In this document: positions 9,727-21,133 of the stretch, one piece after another
Position numbering within the stretch: position 1 is the stretch's first letter
Layout of the letters: each line of letters starts with the position of its first letter
Assembly: GCA_963702055.1 (NCBI GenBank)
Contig: OY969702.1
Coordinates: 1,674,001 to 1,738,000 of the forward strand
Direction of reading: 5' to 3'
DNA length: 64,000 bases
Origin: CAWINX01 sp963702055
Lineage (GTDB): Bacteria > Actinomycetota > Thermoleophilia > Solirubrobacterales > 70-9
Notes under the pieces: generated by a model
Database searches by the model: none
Seen by the model: the letters and a program-made list of their open reading frames with translations, nothing else
Told to the model about the DNA's origin: nothing
Translations under genes and position numbers: made by a program

Positions 9727-10331
9727 CGGAATTTCAGGACGCTGAAGGGCCGGACCGCTCGACCGCGGGTCCTGACGCCGCCGACGGGGGGGACCTGCGG
9801 GCCAAGCTGTCCTCGGCCCCCCCGTCGACGACGCCACCCGCGGAAGATGCGGCGCAGGTCGAGAGCGACCTGGATGCGCTGTTGGCTGACACCCAGCGGG
9901 AGCGCGACGACTATCTGGAGCTGGCCCAAAGGACCAAGGCTGATTTCGAGAACTTTCGGAAGCGGATGGCTGTCGAGGTTCAGGCGGCTTCGGCTCGCGG
10001 GAAGGGGGAGCTTGCGCGGGAGCTGATCGACGTGGTCGACAATTTGGAGCGGGCCTTGGAAGCGGCAGGGCTGGATCCGGAAGGTGACTCGCCCGACGCG
10101 CTGGCGCATGGGGTGCTCTTGGTCTTCCGCGGTTTGCGCGAGACGCTGCAGAGGAATGGGATCGAGGCTGTTGATCCGACTGGGGAGCGGTTTGATCCTC
10201 AGTGGCATGAGGCGCTCTCGACCGTTGCCGCGGACGGGACCGAAAGCGGCACGGTTGTGGAGGTTCTGCAAAAGGGCTACCGGCTCGGCGATCAGTTGAT
10301 CCGGCCGGCCAGGGTGGTCGTCAGCGAGTAA
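9723..10331 (+). CDS. grpE: nucleotide exchange factor GrpE
   Basis: This 202-residue protein releases ADP from DnaK. It starts at the GTG overlapping the dnaK stop by 4 nt. Residues 1-50 are acidic and low-complexity. A long coiled coil follows (ERDDYLELAQRTKADFENFR), then the conserved beta domain with EAVDPTGERFDPQWHEA and GTVVEVLQKGYRLGDQLIRPA. The length fits actinobacterial GrpE. dnaJ begins 10 nt downstream. Confidence 0.97.
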
Positions 10332-10341
10332 AGGATCCGGG

Positions 10342-11454
10342 ATGGCAGAAGATCTCTACAAGGTGCTGGGCGTCTCCAAGAAGGCGTCGGACGAGGAGAT
10401 CAAGAAGGCGTACCGGAAACTGGCGCGCCGGTACCACCCCGATCGCAACCCCGACGACCCGAAGGCGGAGGAGAAGTTCAAGGAGGTCCAGGGGGCCTAC
10501 GACACGCTCTCGGACTCCGAGAAGCGCAAGGAGTACGACGCCGGCGGGACGTTCGGCGGCTTCGGCGGCGCGCCCGGGGGCGGTCCGTTCGCCGGGGGCG
10601 GCGCGCCCGGCGGTGGCTTCGGCGGGGTCGACTTCGGCGACGTCTTCTCCAACCTCTTCAACCGGGGCGGCGGTCGGCCGCAGGCCCAGCAGGTGCGCGG
10701 CCGCGACCTCGAGACCGAGGTCCAGCTCAGCTTCGACCAGGCGGTGAACGGGACGCAGCTCAGCGTCACGGTGCCGAAGGCGGAGCGCTGCACGACCTGC
10801 CACGGCAGCGGCGCCAAACCGGGGACGAGCCCGACGACCTGTCCGCGCTGCGGCGGCCGCGGCATCGACGCGCAGAGCCAGGGCTTCTTCTCGATCAGCC
10901 AGCCCTGCCCGCAGTGCGGCGGCTCCGGCGAGGTGATCGAGGACCCCTGCCCGACCTGCGGCGGCTCCGGCCTCACTCAGCAGAGCAAGCGCTACAAGGT
11001 GAACATCCCAGCCGGGGTCAAGGACGGGACGCGGATCCGCCTCGCCGGCAAGGGCGAGGCCGGGCCGCGCGGCGGGCCCCCGGGCGACCTCTTCGTGACA
11101 ACCCGCGTCATCCCCTCGCCGATCTTCAAGCGACTCGACGACGGCAACCTCGAGGTGGTCGTGCCGATCACCGTCGCCGAGGCGCTGCGCGGCGGCACGA
11201 TCGAGGTGCCGACGCTGGAGGGTACGAAGAAGATCAAGGTCGTCCCCGGGACGAAGCACGGGACGCTGCAGCGGCTGCGAGGCGAGGGCGCCCCGAAGCC
11301 GAAGGGCAAGGGGCGCGGCGACATTCGCTACCGGCTGGAGATCGACGTCCCCGCGGAGTTGAGCGAGGAGCAGGCCGAGGCGGTCGAGAAGCTGGCCGAG
11401 GCGCTGAACGGCGCCAACCCGCGCGAGTCGCTGCTGCGGGAGGCCTCAAAATGA
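10342..11454 (+). CDS. dnaJ: chaperone DnaJ (type I Hsp40)
   Basis: This 370-residue co-chaperone stimulates DnaK ATPase and delivers substrates. The J domain (1-70) contains the HPD triad in ARRYHPDRNPDD. A Gly/Phe-rich region follows (about 72-108), then four CxxCxGxG zinc modules: CTTCHGSG, CPRCGGRG, CPQCGGSG and CPTCGGSG. The C-terminal beta domains end with an amphipathic helix. All type I elements are present. A 12-bp inverted repeat begins 2 nt after its stop. Confidence 0.98.
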   Translation: MAEDLYKVLGVSKKASDEEIKKAYRKLARRYHPDRNPDDPKAEEKFKEVQGAYDTLSDSEKRKEYDAGGTFGGFGGAPGGGPFAGGGAPGGGFGGVDFGDVFSNLFNRGGGRPQAQQVRGRDLETEVQLSFDQAVNGTQLSVTVPKAERCTTCHGSGAKPGTSPTTCPRCGGRGIDAQSQGFFSISQPCPQCGGSGEVIEDPCPTCGGSGLTQQSKRYKVNIPAGVKDGTRIRLAGKGEAGPRGGPPGDLFVTTRVIPSPIFKRLDDGNLEVVVPITVAEALRGGTIEVPTLEGTKKIKVVPGTKHGTLQRLRGEGAPKPKGKGRGDIRYRLEIDVPAELSEEQAEAVEKLAEALNGANPRESLLREASK

Positions 11455-11455
11455 G

Positions 11456-11504
11456 CTTCCGCTGTTCCTTTACCCCTCTATACCCGGCAAAAGAACAGCG
11501 GAAG
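11456..11504. repeat. 12-bp perfect inverted repeat between dnaJ and hspR
   Basis: CTTCCGCTGTTC at 11456-11467 pairs perfectly with GAACAGCGGAAG at 11493-11504 across a 25-nt spacer that holds two TACCC words. It fills most of the 58-nt gap before the GTG of hspR. It could be an RNA hairpin tuning hspR-clpB expression relative to dnaKJ, a partial terminator, or a protein-binding site. It does not resemble the HAIR operator. Confidence 0.65.
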
Positions 11505-11512
11505 GGTGGGTT

Positions 11513-11819
11513 GTGAGCGGGCGGCGGGTGACGCAGCGGACCACGGTCGAGGCCGTGGTCGAAAACGATCGCGGTGTCTTCATGATCTCGGTCGCGGCCG
11601 AGCTCGCCCGCATGCACCCGCAAACGCTGCGGATGTACGAAGCGAGGGGGTTGATCGAGCCGCAGCGCTCGCCGAAGAACACGCGGCTCTACTCGCAGCG
11701 CGACGTCGAGCTGCTGCGGCGGATCCACCAACTGACCGCCGAAGGCCTCAACCTGGCAGGCGTCGAGCGGGTGCTGGAGCTGGAGCAACGCCTGGAAGAA
11801 CTCGAGAGAAGGGGCGCGG

Positions 11820-11830
<11 letters not shown>
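11513..11830 (+). CDS. hspR: heat-shock repressor HspR (MerR family)
   Basis: This 105-residue DNA-binding protein has a MerR-type helix-turn-helix at residues about 25-70 (SVAAELARMHPQTLRMYEARGLIEP, then TRLYSQRDVELLRRI) and a short C-terminal coiled coil. HspR normally represses the dnaK operon and clpB with DnaK as co-repressor. Its position between dnaJ and clpB is the classic arrangement. The start is GTG, and the 3' end overlaps clpB by 11 nt in another frame. Confidence 0.93.
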
Positions 11831-14396
<2,566 letters not shown>

Positions 14397-14447
14397 AACG
14401 CGCCTCGACTGGAGATTCCGAGACTTTTCGCCCACAATTCGGTCTGT

Positions 14448-15425
14448 ATGTCTGACGTGACCCAACCGACAGCGCGCCTGCGAGCCTCGCTCACCAACGC
14501 CGCCTTCGCGGTCGAGGACCGTGTCGCGATCGGCGGATCGGAGCTCGCGAGGGGGGCTCGCGAGTTGGCCGGGCGAGCGGGGGCCGCGATGGCGCCCGCC
14601 GTCGATGCCGCGAAATGGCCCTTCGAGCGGCTCGCCTGGGCGATCCAGGAGCACCTCGTCTGGCCGCTCCAGGACCGGACCGACGGTTGGAGCCGGAGGA
14701 CGCGCGCGGTGGGCGCCGGGGGGGTCGTCCTGGTCGCGCTCGGCGCCTGCGCCGTCGGGCTTGCGCTCGCTTCCGGCGGAGGCGGAAACTCGGCCGCGGA
14801 GCTGACCACCGCGCCGGCGGTTACCCCACCCGCCCCCAAGCCGACGCCGGTCGAAAAGGCGCCGGCCGCTCCGGTCCTGCAGGGCGTCGCGCCGACGTTC
14901 AAGCCCGTGACTGGGGTGAGCGACGCGAAGGGCACCGGCCAAAGCACCACCGGCGCCAAGGCCAAGAGCCCGAGCAGCCCCGGCGCGGCGGCTCCCGACA
15001 AGGCGCCGGATCCGGCGATCGCCTCGGTCGTCGGAACCGGGGAGCCGGCCGGGCCGGCGGCACTGAAAGTGGCGCATCGCTTCGCGAACGCGTTCGTGCT
15101 CTACGAGATCGGGCAGAGGTCGGCGAAGGCGCGCGCCGCCTTCAGCGCTACGGCGACGCCAGAGCTCACCCGCTCGCTGCTGCACCGCCCGCCAAGGCTG
15201 CCGGCCAACGTCAAGGTGCCGAAGGCGAAGGTGGTGAACGTCGTCGCGGCGCCGTCGCACGGGGGAGTCTTCCCGGTCAGCGTGTCGCTGCTGCGGGTGG
15301 GCGTCACCAGCGAGCTGCGACTGAACATGCAAAAGGGCGGAGGGGCCAAGGGGGGAGGAGCGGTCGCGGCAGGTAAAGCCCGCCAGAACCAGAAGACTTG
15401 GCGGGTAACGGAAGTGACGGGCTGA
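14448..15425 (+). CDS. hypothetical membrane-anchored protein
   Basis: No family is recognised in this 325-residue protein. Residues 1-85 are cytoplasmic with amphipathic character, a single transmembrane helix spans about 88-108, and a Pro/Ala/Lys/Ser-rich linker follows. The extracellular part from about residue 195 (ALKVAHRFANAFVLYEIG) could be a small SnoaL/NTF2-like or accessory domain. It ends 8 nt before the secreted transglycosylase gene, so the pair probably acts at the cell envelope. Confidence 0.6.
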   Translation: MSDVTQPTARLRASLTNAAFAVEDRVAIGGSELARGARELAGRAGAAMAPAVDAAKWPFERLAWAIQEHLVWPLQDRTDGWSRRTRAVGAGGVVLVALGACAVGLALASGGGGNSAAELTTAPAVTPPAPKPTPVEKAPAAPVLQGVAPTFKPVTGVSDAKGTGQSTTGAKAKSPSSPGAAAPDKAPDPAIASVVGTGEPAGPAALKVAHRFANAFVLYEIGQRSAKARAAFSATATPELTRSLLHRPPRLPANVKVPKAKVVNVVAAPSHGGVFPVSVSLLRVGVTSELRLNMQKGGGAKGGGAVAAGKARQNQKTWRVTEVTG

Positions 15426-15433
15426 CACAGGCA

Positions 15434-17107
15434 ATGCGACGAGCCCTTCTCCATACGCTGACAGCTGCCGCCATCGCGGCGACGCTTGCCGCCTCCAGCG
15501 CGAACGCGGCTACCGACGCGGCAACCACCACCCCTTCGGCGACTCCTCCTCCGCCGACGACTCCGCCCCCACCGGCGAGCACCACCACCGTCCCGGCGCC
15601 TATTCAGCAGGGGCCGGCGCTGGCGCCCCCGGTCGTGAGTCATCAGTCACCCCCCTCCGGCAACACCGGCGGCACCTCGCCGCGCGGCGGCAAGGGGAAC
15701 TCCGGCAAGAAGAAGAGCGGCGACTCGACGAAGCCGTCGTCCTCGGGCAACTCCGCCGGCGCGACCGCCGCTCCCGCTCCCGCTCAGACATTCTCCGTTC
15801 CCTCGATCCCGAGCTCGACCTGCGCCGCGGCCGGGGTGCCGCCGATCCTGATCCCGATCTACCAGCGGGCTTCCAACGCCTACGGCCTCGGCCCTCAAGG
15901 CCCGGCGGTACTGGCCGGAATCAACGAGGTGGAGACCGCGTTCGGCACCAACCTCAACGTCTCCTCGGCGGGGGCGCAGGGCTGGATGCAGTTCATGCCC
16001 TCCACCTGGGCGACCTACGGAGTCGACGCCAACGGCGACGGCGTTCGCGACCCCTACAACCCGGAGGACGCGATCTTCGCCGCCGCCCGCTACCTGAGCG
16101 CCGCCGGCATGCCGGGCGACACCTACGGCGCGATCTACGCTTACAACCACGCTGACTGGTACGTCGCCGAGGTCCTCGCCAACGCCAACTGCTACGCCCC
16201 CGCGGTCGGGGCCTCGGCGGTCGGCAGCGTCTCCCTGGAGCCGCGGCTCCAGGTGCTGAGCTGTCAGGCCGCTCCCGGCGTCGGCAACCAGGTCCCGTCC
16301 GACTACCTGAACGCCTTCGAGAGCGCCGCCGCCCGCTACGACCTCGGTCGTCGCGGGGTCTGGGCCCTGGCGGCGATCGGGAGGCTGGAGTCGAACTTCG
16401 GCAAAGGGATGAACAAACGGCAGCTTCGCCGCATCGGGCCGCTCGGCCTCGATCCCGGCGAGTGGCGCCACTACGGCGTCGACGGGGACGGGGACGGGCG
16501 CATCCGCCATGCCGATCCGGCCGACTCGGCCGCCACGCTGGCGCGACTGATCTGGTCGCGGGGCAACCTCCGCGCCGGCGTCTTCAGCCACAACCAGGCG
16601 GAGTGGTACGTGCAGGCCGTGATGAGCGAGGCAAACCGGTTGCAGGGCCGCTGCAAGGCCAAGTACATCGACTGGTCGATCGCCCTCCCCGCGGCGGCGA
16701 GCAACTACGTCAACCCCTTCATGCTTAGCACCAACCTCGTCACAGGGCGGATCGACCAAGGCGTCGACTTCACCGGCACCGGGGCGATCGTGGCGATCGG
16801 CGACGCGAAGGTTCTGCAGGTGGGCGCTCCCGGATGGCCGGAGGGCGGCGGCGTTCTCTACCAGCTCACCGACGGCCCGCTCTCCGGCCAGGTGATCTTC
16901 GTCTACGAGGGAGTCGACGCGACCGTCAAGGCGGGGCAGACCGTCAAGGCCGGCGAGCAGATCGCGACCTTCAGGCCCGGCGGCTCGATCGAGATCGGCC
17001 TCGCCGACGCGGCGGGCGTACCGCTCAGCCACCAGAGCTATTACGAGGGCAAGGTGACCGAGTCCGGCATCGAGATGTTCTCGCTCCTCCAGTCGCTCGG
17101 CGTTTAG
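15434..17107 (+). CDS. secreted double lytic-transglycosylase protein with degenerate M23-like C-terminal domain
   Basis: The ATG at 15434 gives a clear signal peptide (MRRALLHTLTAAAIAATLAA, cleavage near SANA), better than the upstream in-frame start at 15398. A Pro/Thr/Ser linker leads to an SLT domain with GINEVETAFG and AQGWMQFMPSTWATYG. A second SLT-like repeat has AAIGRLESNFG and LGLDPGEWRHYGVD. Both keep the Glu but only the first keeps the QM/MPS core. The last 120 residues resemble an M23 peptidase or lipoprotein-type beta barrel (GRIDQGVDFTG), but the zinc ligands are replaced. It probably cleaves or binds peptidoglycan outside the membrane. Confidence 0.8.
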   Translation: MRRALLHTLTAAAIAATLAASSANAATDAATTTPSATPPPPTTPPPPASTTTVPAPIQQGPALAPPVVSHQSPPSGNTGGTSPRGGKGNSGKKKSGDSTKPSSSGNSAGATAAPAPAQTFSVPSIPSSTCAAAGVPPILIPIYQRASNAYGLGPQGPAVLAGINEVETAFGTNLNVSSAGAQGWMQFMPSTWATYGVDANGDGVRDPYNPEDAIFAAARYLSAAGMPGDTYGAIYAYNHADWYVAEVLANANCYAPAVGASAVGSVSLEPRLQVLSCQAAPGVGNQVPSDYLNAFESAAARYDLGRRGVWALAAIGRLESNFGKGMNKRQLRRIGPLGLDPGEWRHYGVDGDGDGRIRHADPADSAATLARLIWSRGNLRAGVFSHNQAEWYVQAVMSEANRLQGRCKAKYIDWSIALPAAASNYVNPFMLSTNLVTGRIDQGVDFTGTGAIVAIGDAKVLQVGAPGWPEGGGVLYQLTDGPLSGQVIFVYEGVDATVKAGQTVKAGEQIATFRPGGSIEIGLADAAGVPLSHQSYYEGKVTESGIEMFSLLQSLGV

Positions 17108-17162
17108 TTCCAGCCGCGCGGGCTATCGTTGAACCACCGGTCGTCGTTCAGAGGAGACAGAT

Positions 17163-17444
17163 ATGCCCACTTACGTGATGCTCACCAACCTCACAGCCGA
17201 GGGAATCAGGACGCTGAAGAACAACCCCGGACGAGTTTCCGAGGTCAATGTGGAAGTCGAGCAGATCGGCGCCAAGGTCGTGGCGCAGTACGCGACGCTC
17301 GGCCAGTACGACTTCGTCACCGTGATCGAGGCCCCAGACGAGAAGACGATGGCCAAGGTCTCGGTCGAGCTGGGCTCGCGCGGGACGATGACCACCCAGA
17401 CGATGGCGGCGATGCCGACCGAAGACCTCACCTCCTCCCTCTGA
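17163..17444 (+). CDS. GYD-domain protein
   Basis: This small 93-residue protein (MPTYVMLTNLTAEGIRTLKN, then YATLGQYDFVTVIEAPDEK) matches the GYD family, a ferredoxin-like alpha/beta dimeric fold. Here the name-giving motif reads GQYD. Biochemical function is not established for the family. An AGGAGAC ribosome site precedes the ATG. It ends 7 nt before purD and may be co-transcribed with it. Confidence 0.8.
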   Translation: MPTYVMLTNLTAEGIRTLKNNPGRVSEVNVEVEQIGAKVVAQYATLGQYDFVTVIEAPDEKTMAKVSVELGSRGTMTTQTMAAMPTEDLTSSL

Positions 17445-17451
17445 GGCAGGC

Positions 17452-18729
17452 TTGAACGTCCTGGTCGTAGGCGGGGGCGGGCGCGAGCACGCGATCGTGC
17501 GGGCACTGGCGCGATCGGCCCGGGCGCCGCGGCTGTTCTGCGCGCCGGGCAACGCCGGGATCGCCGCCGACGCCGAGTGCCTGCCGGCGGTGGCGGCCGA
17601 TGACGTCGAAGCGATCGTCGCGGCGGCGAAGGAGCACGCGGTCGACCTCGTCGTGGTCGGGCCGGAGGCGGCGCTCGTGGCGGGGGTCGTCGACGCGCTG
17701 GAGGATGCGGGCGTGCCGGCCTTTGGGCCGGGCGCCGCGGCGGCGGAGCTGGAGGGGTCGAAGGCCTTCGCCAAGCAGTTGATGGAGGAGGCCGGGGTGC
17801 CGACCGCCTCACACGTCCTGCTGCGCGGGGCCGAGGAGGCCTCGGCGCACCTGGCGAGCGCCGAGTACCCGCTGGTGCTGAAGGCCGATGGGCTGGCGGC
17901 GGGCAAGGGCGTGATCATCTGTCCGACCGAGGCCGAGGCGAGGGCGGCGGTCGAGGTCTTCTTCACCGAGCGGCGCTTCGGCGCCAATATGGCCGTGGTG
18001 GCGGAGGAGTTCCTCGAAGGCGAGGAGCTCTCGCTGCTGGCGCTCTGCGACGGCGAGAACGTCGTGGCGCTGGCGCCGGCCCAGGACTACAAGCGGATCT
18101 TCGACGGCGACGAAGGGCCCAACACCGGCGGGATGGGCAGCTACTCGCCGGTGCCCGGCTTCGGCCCGGCCGAGGTCGAGGAAATCGTCGACGCGGTGCA
18201 CCGCCCTGTCGTCGCGGCGATGGCGCGGCGGGGAATCCCCTTCCACGGAGTTCTCTACGCGGGCCTGATGATCGGGCCCGATGGCCCGAAGGTGCTCGAG
18301 TTCAACACCCGCTTCGGCGACCCCGAGACACAGGCGGTGCTGCCGCGGCTGCGCTCCGACCTGCTCGACCTCTGCCTGGCGGCGCGCGAGCCGGGGGGGC
18401 TGGCGGGGGCGGAGGCCGAGTTCGGCGAGGACTGGGCGGTGACCGTCGTCCTCGCCTCGGCGGGCTATCCGGAATCCTCCTCGAAGGGCGACGTCATCGG
18501 TGGGCTCGAAGCGGCCGCCGAGGCGGCGGAGGTGACCCACGCCGGCACGGCGGAGCGAGACGGGGAGATCGTCACCGCCGGCGGCCGCGTGCTCAACGTG
18601 ACCGCGCTGGGGGCGACGCCCGCCGAGGCACGCGATCACGCATACGATGCGGCCCGACGCATCGAGTTCGACGGAATGCAGATGCGCTCCGACATCGCCG
18701 CTCGCGCGGTGGAGCGCGTCCCCAGTTAG
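17452..18729 (+). CDS. purD: phosphoribosylamine-glycine ligase
   Basis: This 425-residue ATP-grasp enzyme makes GAR from phosphoribosylamine, glycine and ATP, the second step of purine synthesis. It opens with MNVLVVGGGGREHAIVRALA, followed by GPEAALVAGVVDALE and PLVLKADGLAAGKGVIIC. The active-site segments GPNTGGMGSYSPVP and VLEFNTRFGDPETQAVLPRL are intact. The start is TTG at 17452, fixed by the conserved NVLVVG beginning. purE follows 13 nt downstream. Confidence 0.97.
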   Translation: MNVLVVGGGGREHAIVRALARSARAPRLFCAPGNAGIAADAECLPAVAADDVEAIVAAAKEHAVDLVVVGPEAALVAGVVDALEDAGVPAFGPGAAAAELEGSKAFAKQLMEEAGVPTASHVLLRGAEEASAHLASAEYPLVLKADGLAAGKGVIICPTEAEARAAVEVFFTERRFGANMAVVAEEFLEGEELSLLALCDGENVVALAPAQDYKRIFDGDEGPNTGGMGSYSPVPGFGPAEVEEIVDAVHRPVVAAMARRGIPFHGVLYAGLMIGPDGPKVLEFNTRFGDPETQAVLPRLRSDLLDLCLAAREPGGLAGAEAEFGEDWAVTVVLASAGYPESSSKGDVIGGLEAAAEAAEVTHAGTAERDGEIVTAGGRVLNVTALGATPAEARDHAYDAARRIEFDGMQMRSDIAARAVERVPS

Positions 18730-18742
18730 AGAGAGGACCAGC

Positions 18743-19225
18743 ATGAGCGAGATCTCAGAAGAGCCGCAGCCGACCGAGTCGACGACGATGCCGGCGGTCG
18801 AGGAGGCCTTCGACGAGATCGCCGTCGACGAGCCCCTGGTCGGGATCATCATGGGCTCCAAGAACGACAAGCCGAAGATGCAGCCGGCCGGCGCCGCGCT
18901 GCACGACGCCGGCATCCGCTACGAGGTGCGGGTGATGAGCGCCCACCGCGACCCGGAGCTGGTCCGCGAGTACTGCATGAATGCGCGGATGCGGGGGCTG
19001 AGGGTGATCATCGCCGGCGCCGGGATGTCGGCGGCGCTGCCCGGAGTCGCCGCCGCCCACACCGACCTGCCGGTGATCGGGGTGCCGATCCTCGGCAAGA
19101 GCCTCGGCGGATTGGACGCGTTGCTCTCGGCAGTGCAGATGCCCCCCGGCATCCCGGTCGCCTGCGTGGCGATCGACGGCGCGAAAAACGCCGGGGTGTT
19201 GGCCGCGAGGATCATCAACGCGTGA
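18743..19225 (+). CDS. purE: N5-carboxyaminoimidazole ribonucleotide mutase (PurE)
   Basis: This 160-residue enzyme of the CAIR step has a 31-residue acidic N-terminal tail before the core, which begins PLVGIIMGSKNDKPKM. SAHRDPELV and AGAGMSAALPGVAAAHTDLP are the substrate-binding segments. Class I enzymes need PurK to supply N5-CAIR. purK is not in the window, so it must be elsewhere or this enzyme uses AIR and CO2 directly. The ATG at 18743 follows GAGAGAGG; the longer frame back to 18647 lies inside purD and is rejected. Confidence 0.93.
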   Translation: MSEISEEPQPTESTTMPAVEEAFDEIAVDEPLVGIIMGSKNDKPKMQPAGAALHDAGIRYEVRVMSAHRDPELVREYCMNARMRGLRVIIAGAGMSAALPGVAAAHTDLPVIGVPILGKSLGGLDALLSAVQMPPGIPVACVAIDGAKNAGVLAARIINA

Positions 19226-19260
19226 TCGGTTCGGTGTCCGATGCTGAGGGGACGACTGGT

Positions 19261-19350
19261 GGGTCCTGTCGCGGCGGCCCTCCCCCATGTGCTCGGACGC
19301 GCTTCGCGCGCCCTCCGCTATGGGGGACCCCCGCCACCACGCCACCCGCC
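19261..19350 (+). repeat. palindromic repeat element, copy C
   Basis: This sequence sits in the 214-nt purE-purB gap. Its ends, GGGTCCTGTCGC on the left and ACGCCACCC on the right, match the two copies around pdhC. The centre differs and folds on itself: CCCCCAT against ATGGGGG, with a GCGC-TTC-GCGC tip. I read it as a third member of a family with conserved ends and variable cores. Confidence 0.5.
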
Positions 19351-19439
19351 AGAGACACCGCAGCGTCAGACGGCGAGAGGAGTTGCGCCGGGATGACCCT
19401 TGCCGCCTTTCCGGCGAGCCGGAGGCGAGGGTGCGGACC

Positions 19440-20723
19440 GTGATCTCCAGATACACCCGGCCGGAAATTGGCGAGGTTTGGTCGGCGCAGCGGAAGCTGG
19501 AGTGTTGGCTGGAGGTGGAGTTGGCGGCTACCGAGGCGTGGGCCGAGGAGGGGGTCGTTCCGACCGAGGCGGCGGAGGCGGCGCGGGCCGATGCCGCCTT
19601 CACGGTCGAGGCGGTGGCCGAGCGCGAGAAGGTCACCGACCACGACGTCGCCGCTTTCGTCGACGTGGTGGCGCAGTCGGTCGGCGAGCACGGCCGCTGG
19701 GTCCACTACGGGCTGACCTCCTCTGACGTGCTCGACACGGCGCTCGCCCTACAGCTGCGGGAGGCGGGCGAGGTGGTGCTGGCGAGCGCCCGCGCCTACC
19801 GCGACGCGCTGATCGAGCGGGCGCTGGAGCACCGCGACACGCTCTGCGTCGGCCGCACCCACGGCGTCCACGCCGAGCCGACGACCTTCGGCCTGCGCCT
19901 CGCCGGCTTCGCCTTCGAGGCAGACCGCAACCTGGCGCGGCTCGCCGACGCCTTCGAGCAGCTGCGCTTCGGCAAGCTCTCCGGCGCGGTCGGCACCTAC
20001 GCCTCGGTGCCGCCGGCGGTCGAGGCGCGGGTGATGGAGCGGCTCGGACTGCAGCGCGAGGACGTCGCCACCCAGGTAGTGCCGCGCGACCGCCACGCCG
20101 TGCTGACCTCGCAGATCGCGATCGCCGGCGCCGGGCTGGAGCGCTTCGCGACCGAGGTGCGCAACCTGCAGCGGACTGAGGTGCGCGAGGTCGAGGAGCC
20201 CTTCGCGGCGGGGCAGAAGGGATCCTCGGCGATGCCGCACAAGCGCAACCCGATTCGCACCGAGCGGATCACCGGCCTGGCCCGCGTCCTGCGTGGCTAC
20301 GCGCAGACGGGGCTGGAGAACGTCGCCCTCTGGCACGAGCGCGACATCTCCCACTCCGGCGCCGAGCGGGTGATCCTCCCCGACGCGACGATCGGCCTCG
20401 ACTACATGCAGGACCTGGCGGCCAAGGTCGCCGCCGGGATGACCGTCCGCGCCGAGCGGATGAAGGAGAACTTGGAGCTGACCCACGGCGCCCTGTTCAG
20501 CCAGCGTGCGCTGACCGCCCTGGTCGAGTCGGGGATGACCCGCGACGACGCCTACCGGATCGTCCAGGAGAACGCGCAGCGCGCCTGGGACACCGGCACC
20601 GAGTTCCGCGAGCTGCTCGGCGAGGCGGCGCCCGGCCTCGACCTCGACGCGGTCTTCGACCACGGCGCCTACCTCACTCACGTCCCCGAGATCTTCGAGC
20701 GGCTCGAGGCGCTGCGGGGTTAG
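19440..20723 (+). CDS. purB: adenylosuccinate lyase
   Basis: This 427-residue fumarase-superfamily lyase cleaves SAICAR and adenylosuccinate in purine synthesis. Motifs are GLTSSDVLDTALALQL, GRTHGVHAEPTTFGLRLAGF and the signature loop GSSAMPHKRNPIRTERI with the catalytic Ser. The protein should begin ISRYTRPEIG; the GTG at 19440 follows a GGAGGCGAGG stretch. A GTG at 19431 is an alternative three codons longer. It is convergent with the toxin gene, their ends overlapping by 4 nt. Confidence 0.96.
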   Translation: MISRYTRPEIGEVWSAQRKLECWLEVELAATEAWAEEGVVPTEAAEAARADAAFTVEAVAEREKVTDHDVAAFVDVVAQSVGEHGRWVHYGLTSSDVLDTALALQLREAGEVVLASARAYRDALIERALEHRDTLCVGRTHGVHAEPTTFGLRLAGFAFEADRNLARLADAFEQLRFGKLSGAVGTYASVPPAVEARVMERLGLQREDVATQVVPRDRHAVLTSQIAIAGAGLERFATEVRNLQRTEVREVEEPFAAGQKGSSAMPHKRNPIRTERITGLARVLRGYAQTGLENVALWHERDISHSGAERVILPDATIGLDYMQDLAAKVAAGMTVRAERMKENLELTHGALFSQRALTALVESGMTRDDAYRIVQENAQRAWDTGTEFRELLGEAAPGLDLDAVFDHGAYLTHVPEIFERLEALRG

Positions 20724-21133
20724 ACCGGGATCACGGTCAGGCCGGCGATGCCGGAGAGGCCGTCGAAGTCGCCGTCCTGCGTGATAACTGGAATCCCATA
20801 CGCGGCGGCGGTCGCCGCGATCCACATGTCGTTGACTGTGACCTTCCTGCCCGAAGCGACCACGTAGGCGCGCATCTGCGCCCAGGCCCGCGATACAGCT
20901 TCGTCGACGGGAAGCGTCACGATGCGATTCGCCAGCTCAAAGGTCGCCAACCGCCGGTCGCGTGTCTCGACGTCCTCCGCGGCGAGGATGCCCACCCGCA
21001 GCTCCGCCTTGGTCACCACCGAGATTGCGGTGACCTCGGGCATCGCTTTCAGACGTAGAGGCCTGCCGCTCTCGACGGCGATGAAAACCGAGGTGTCGAG
21101 GAGACCCCGCGAGCCTTCCCGATCGCTCACCAC
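20720..21133 (-). CDS. PIN-domain ribonuclease toxin (VapC-like)
   Basis: This 137-residue PIN domain carries the acidic residues LLDTSVFIAVE, VTKAELRVGI, NDMWIAATA and TQDGDF, expected for a Mg-dependent ribonuclease toxin. It is translated from GTG overlapping the antitoxin stop by 7 nt, the usual antitoxin-first order. Its presence between purB and a P450 suggests an acquired module. The RNA target is unknown. Confidence 0.88.
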   Translation of the reverse strand: MVSDREGSRGLLDTSVFIAVESGRPLRLKAMPEVTAISVVTKAELRVGILAAEDVETRDRRLATFELANRIVTLPVDEAVSRAWAQMRAYVVASGRKVTVNDMWIAATAAAYGIPVITQDGDFDGLSGIAGLTVIPV

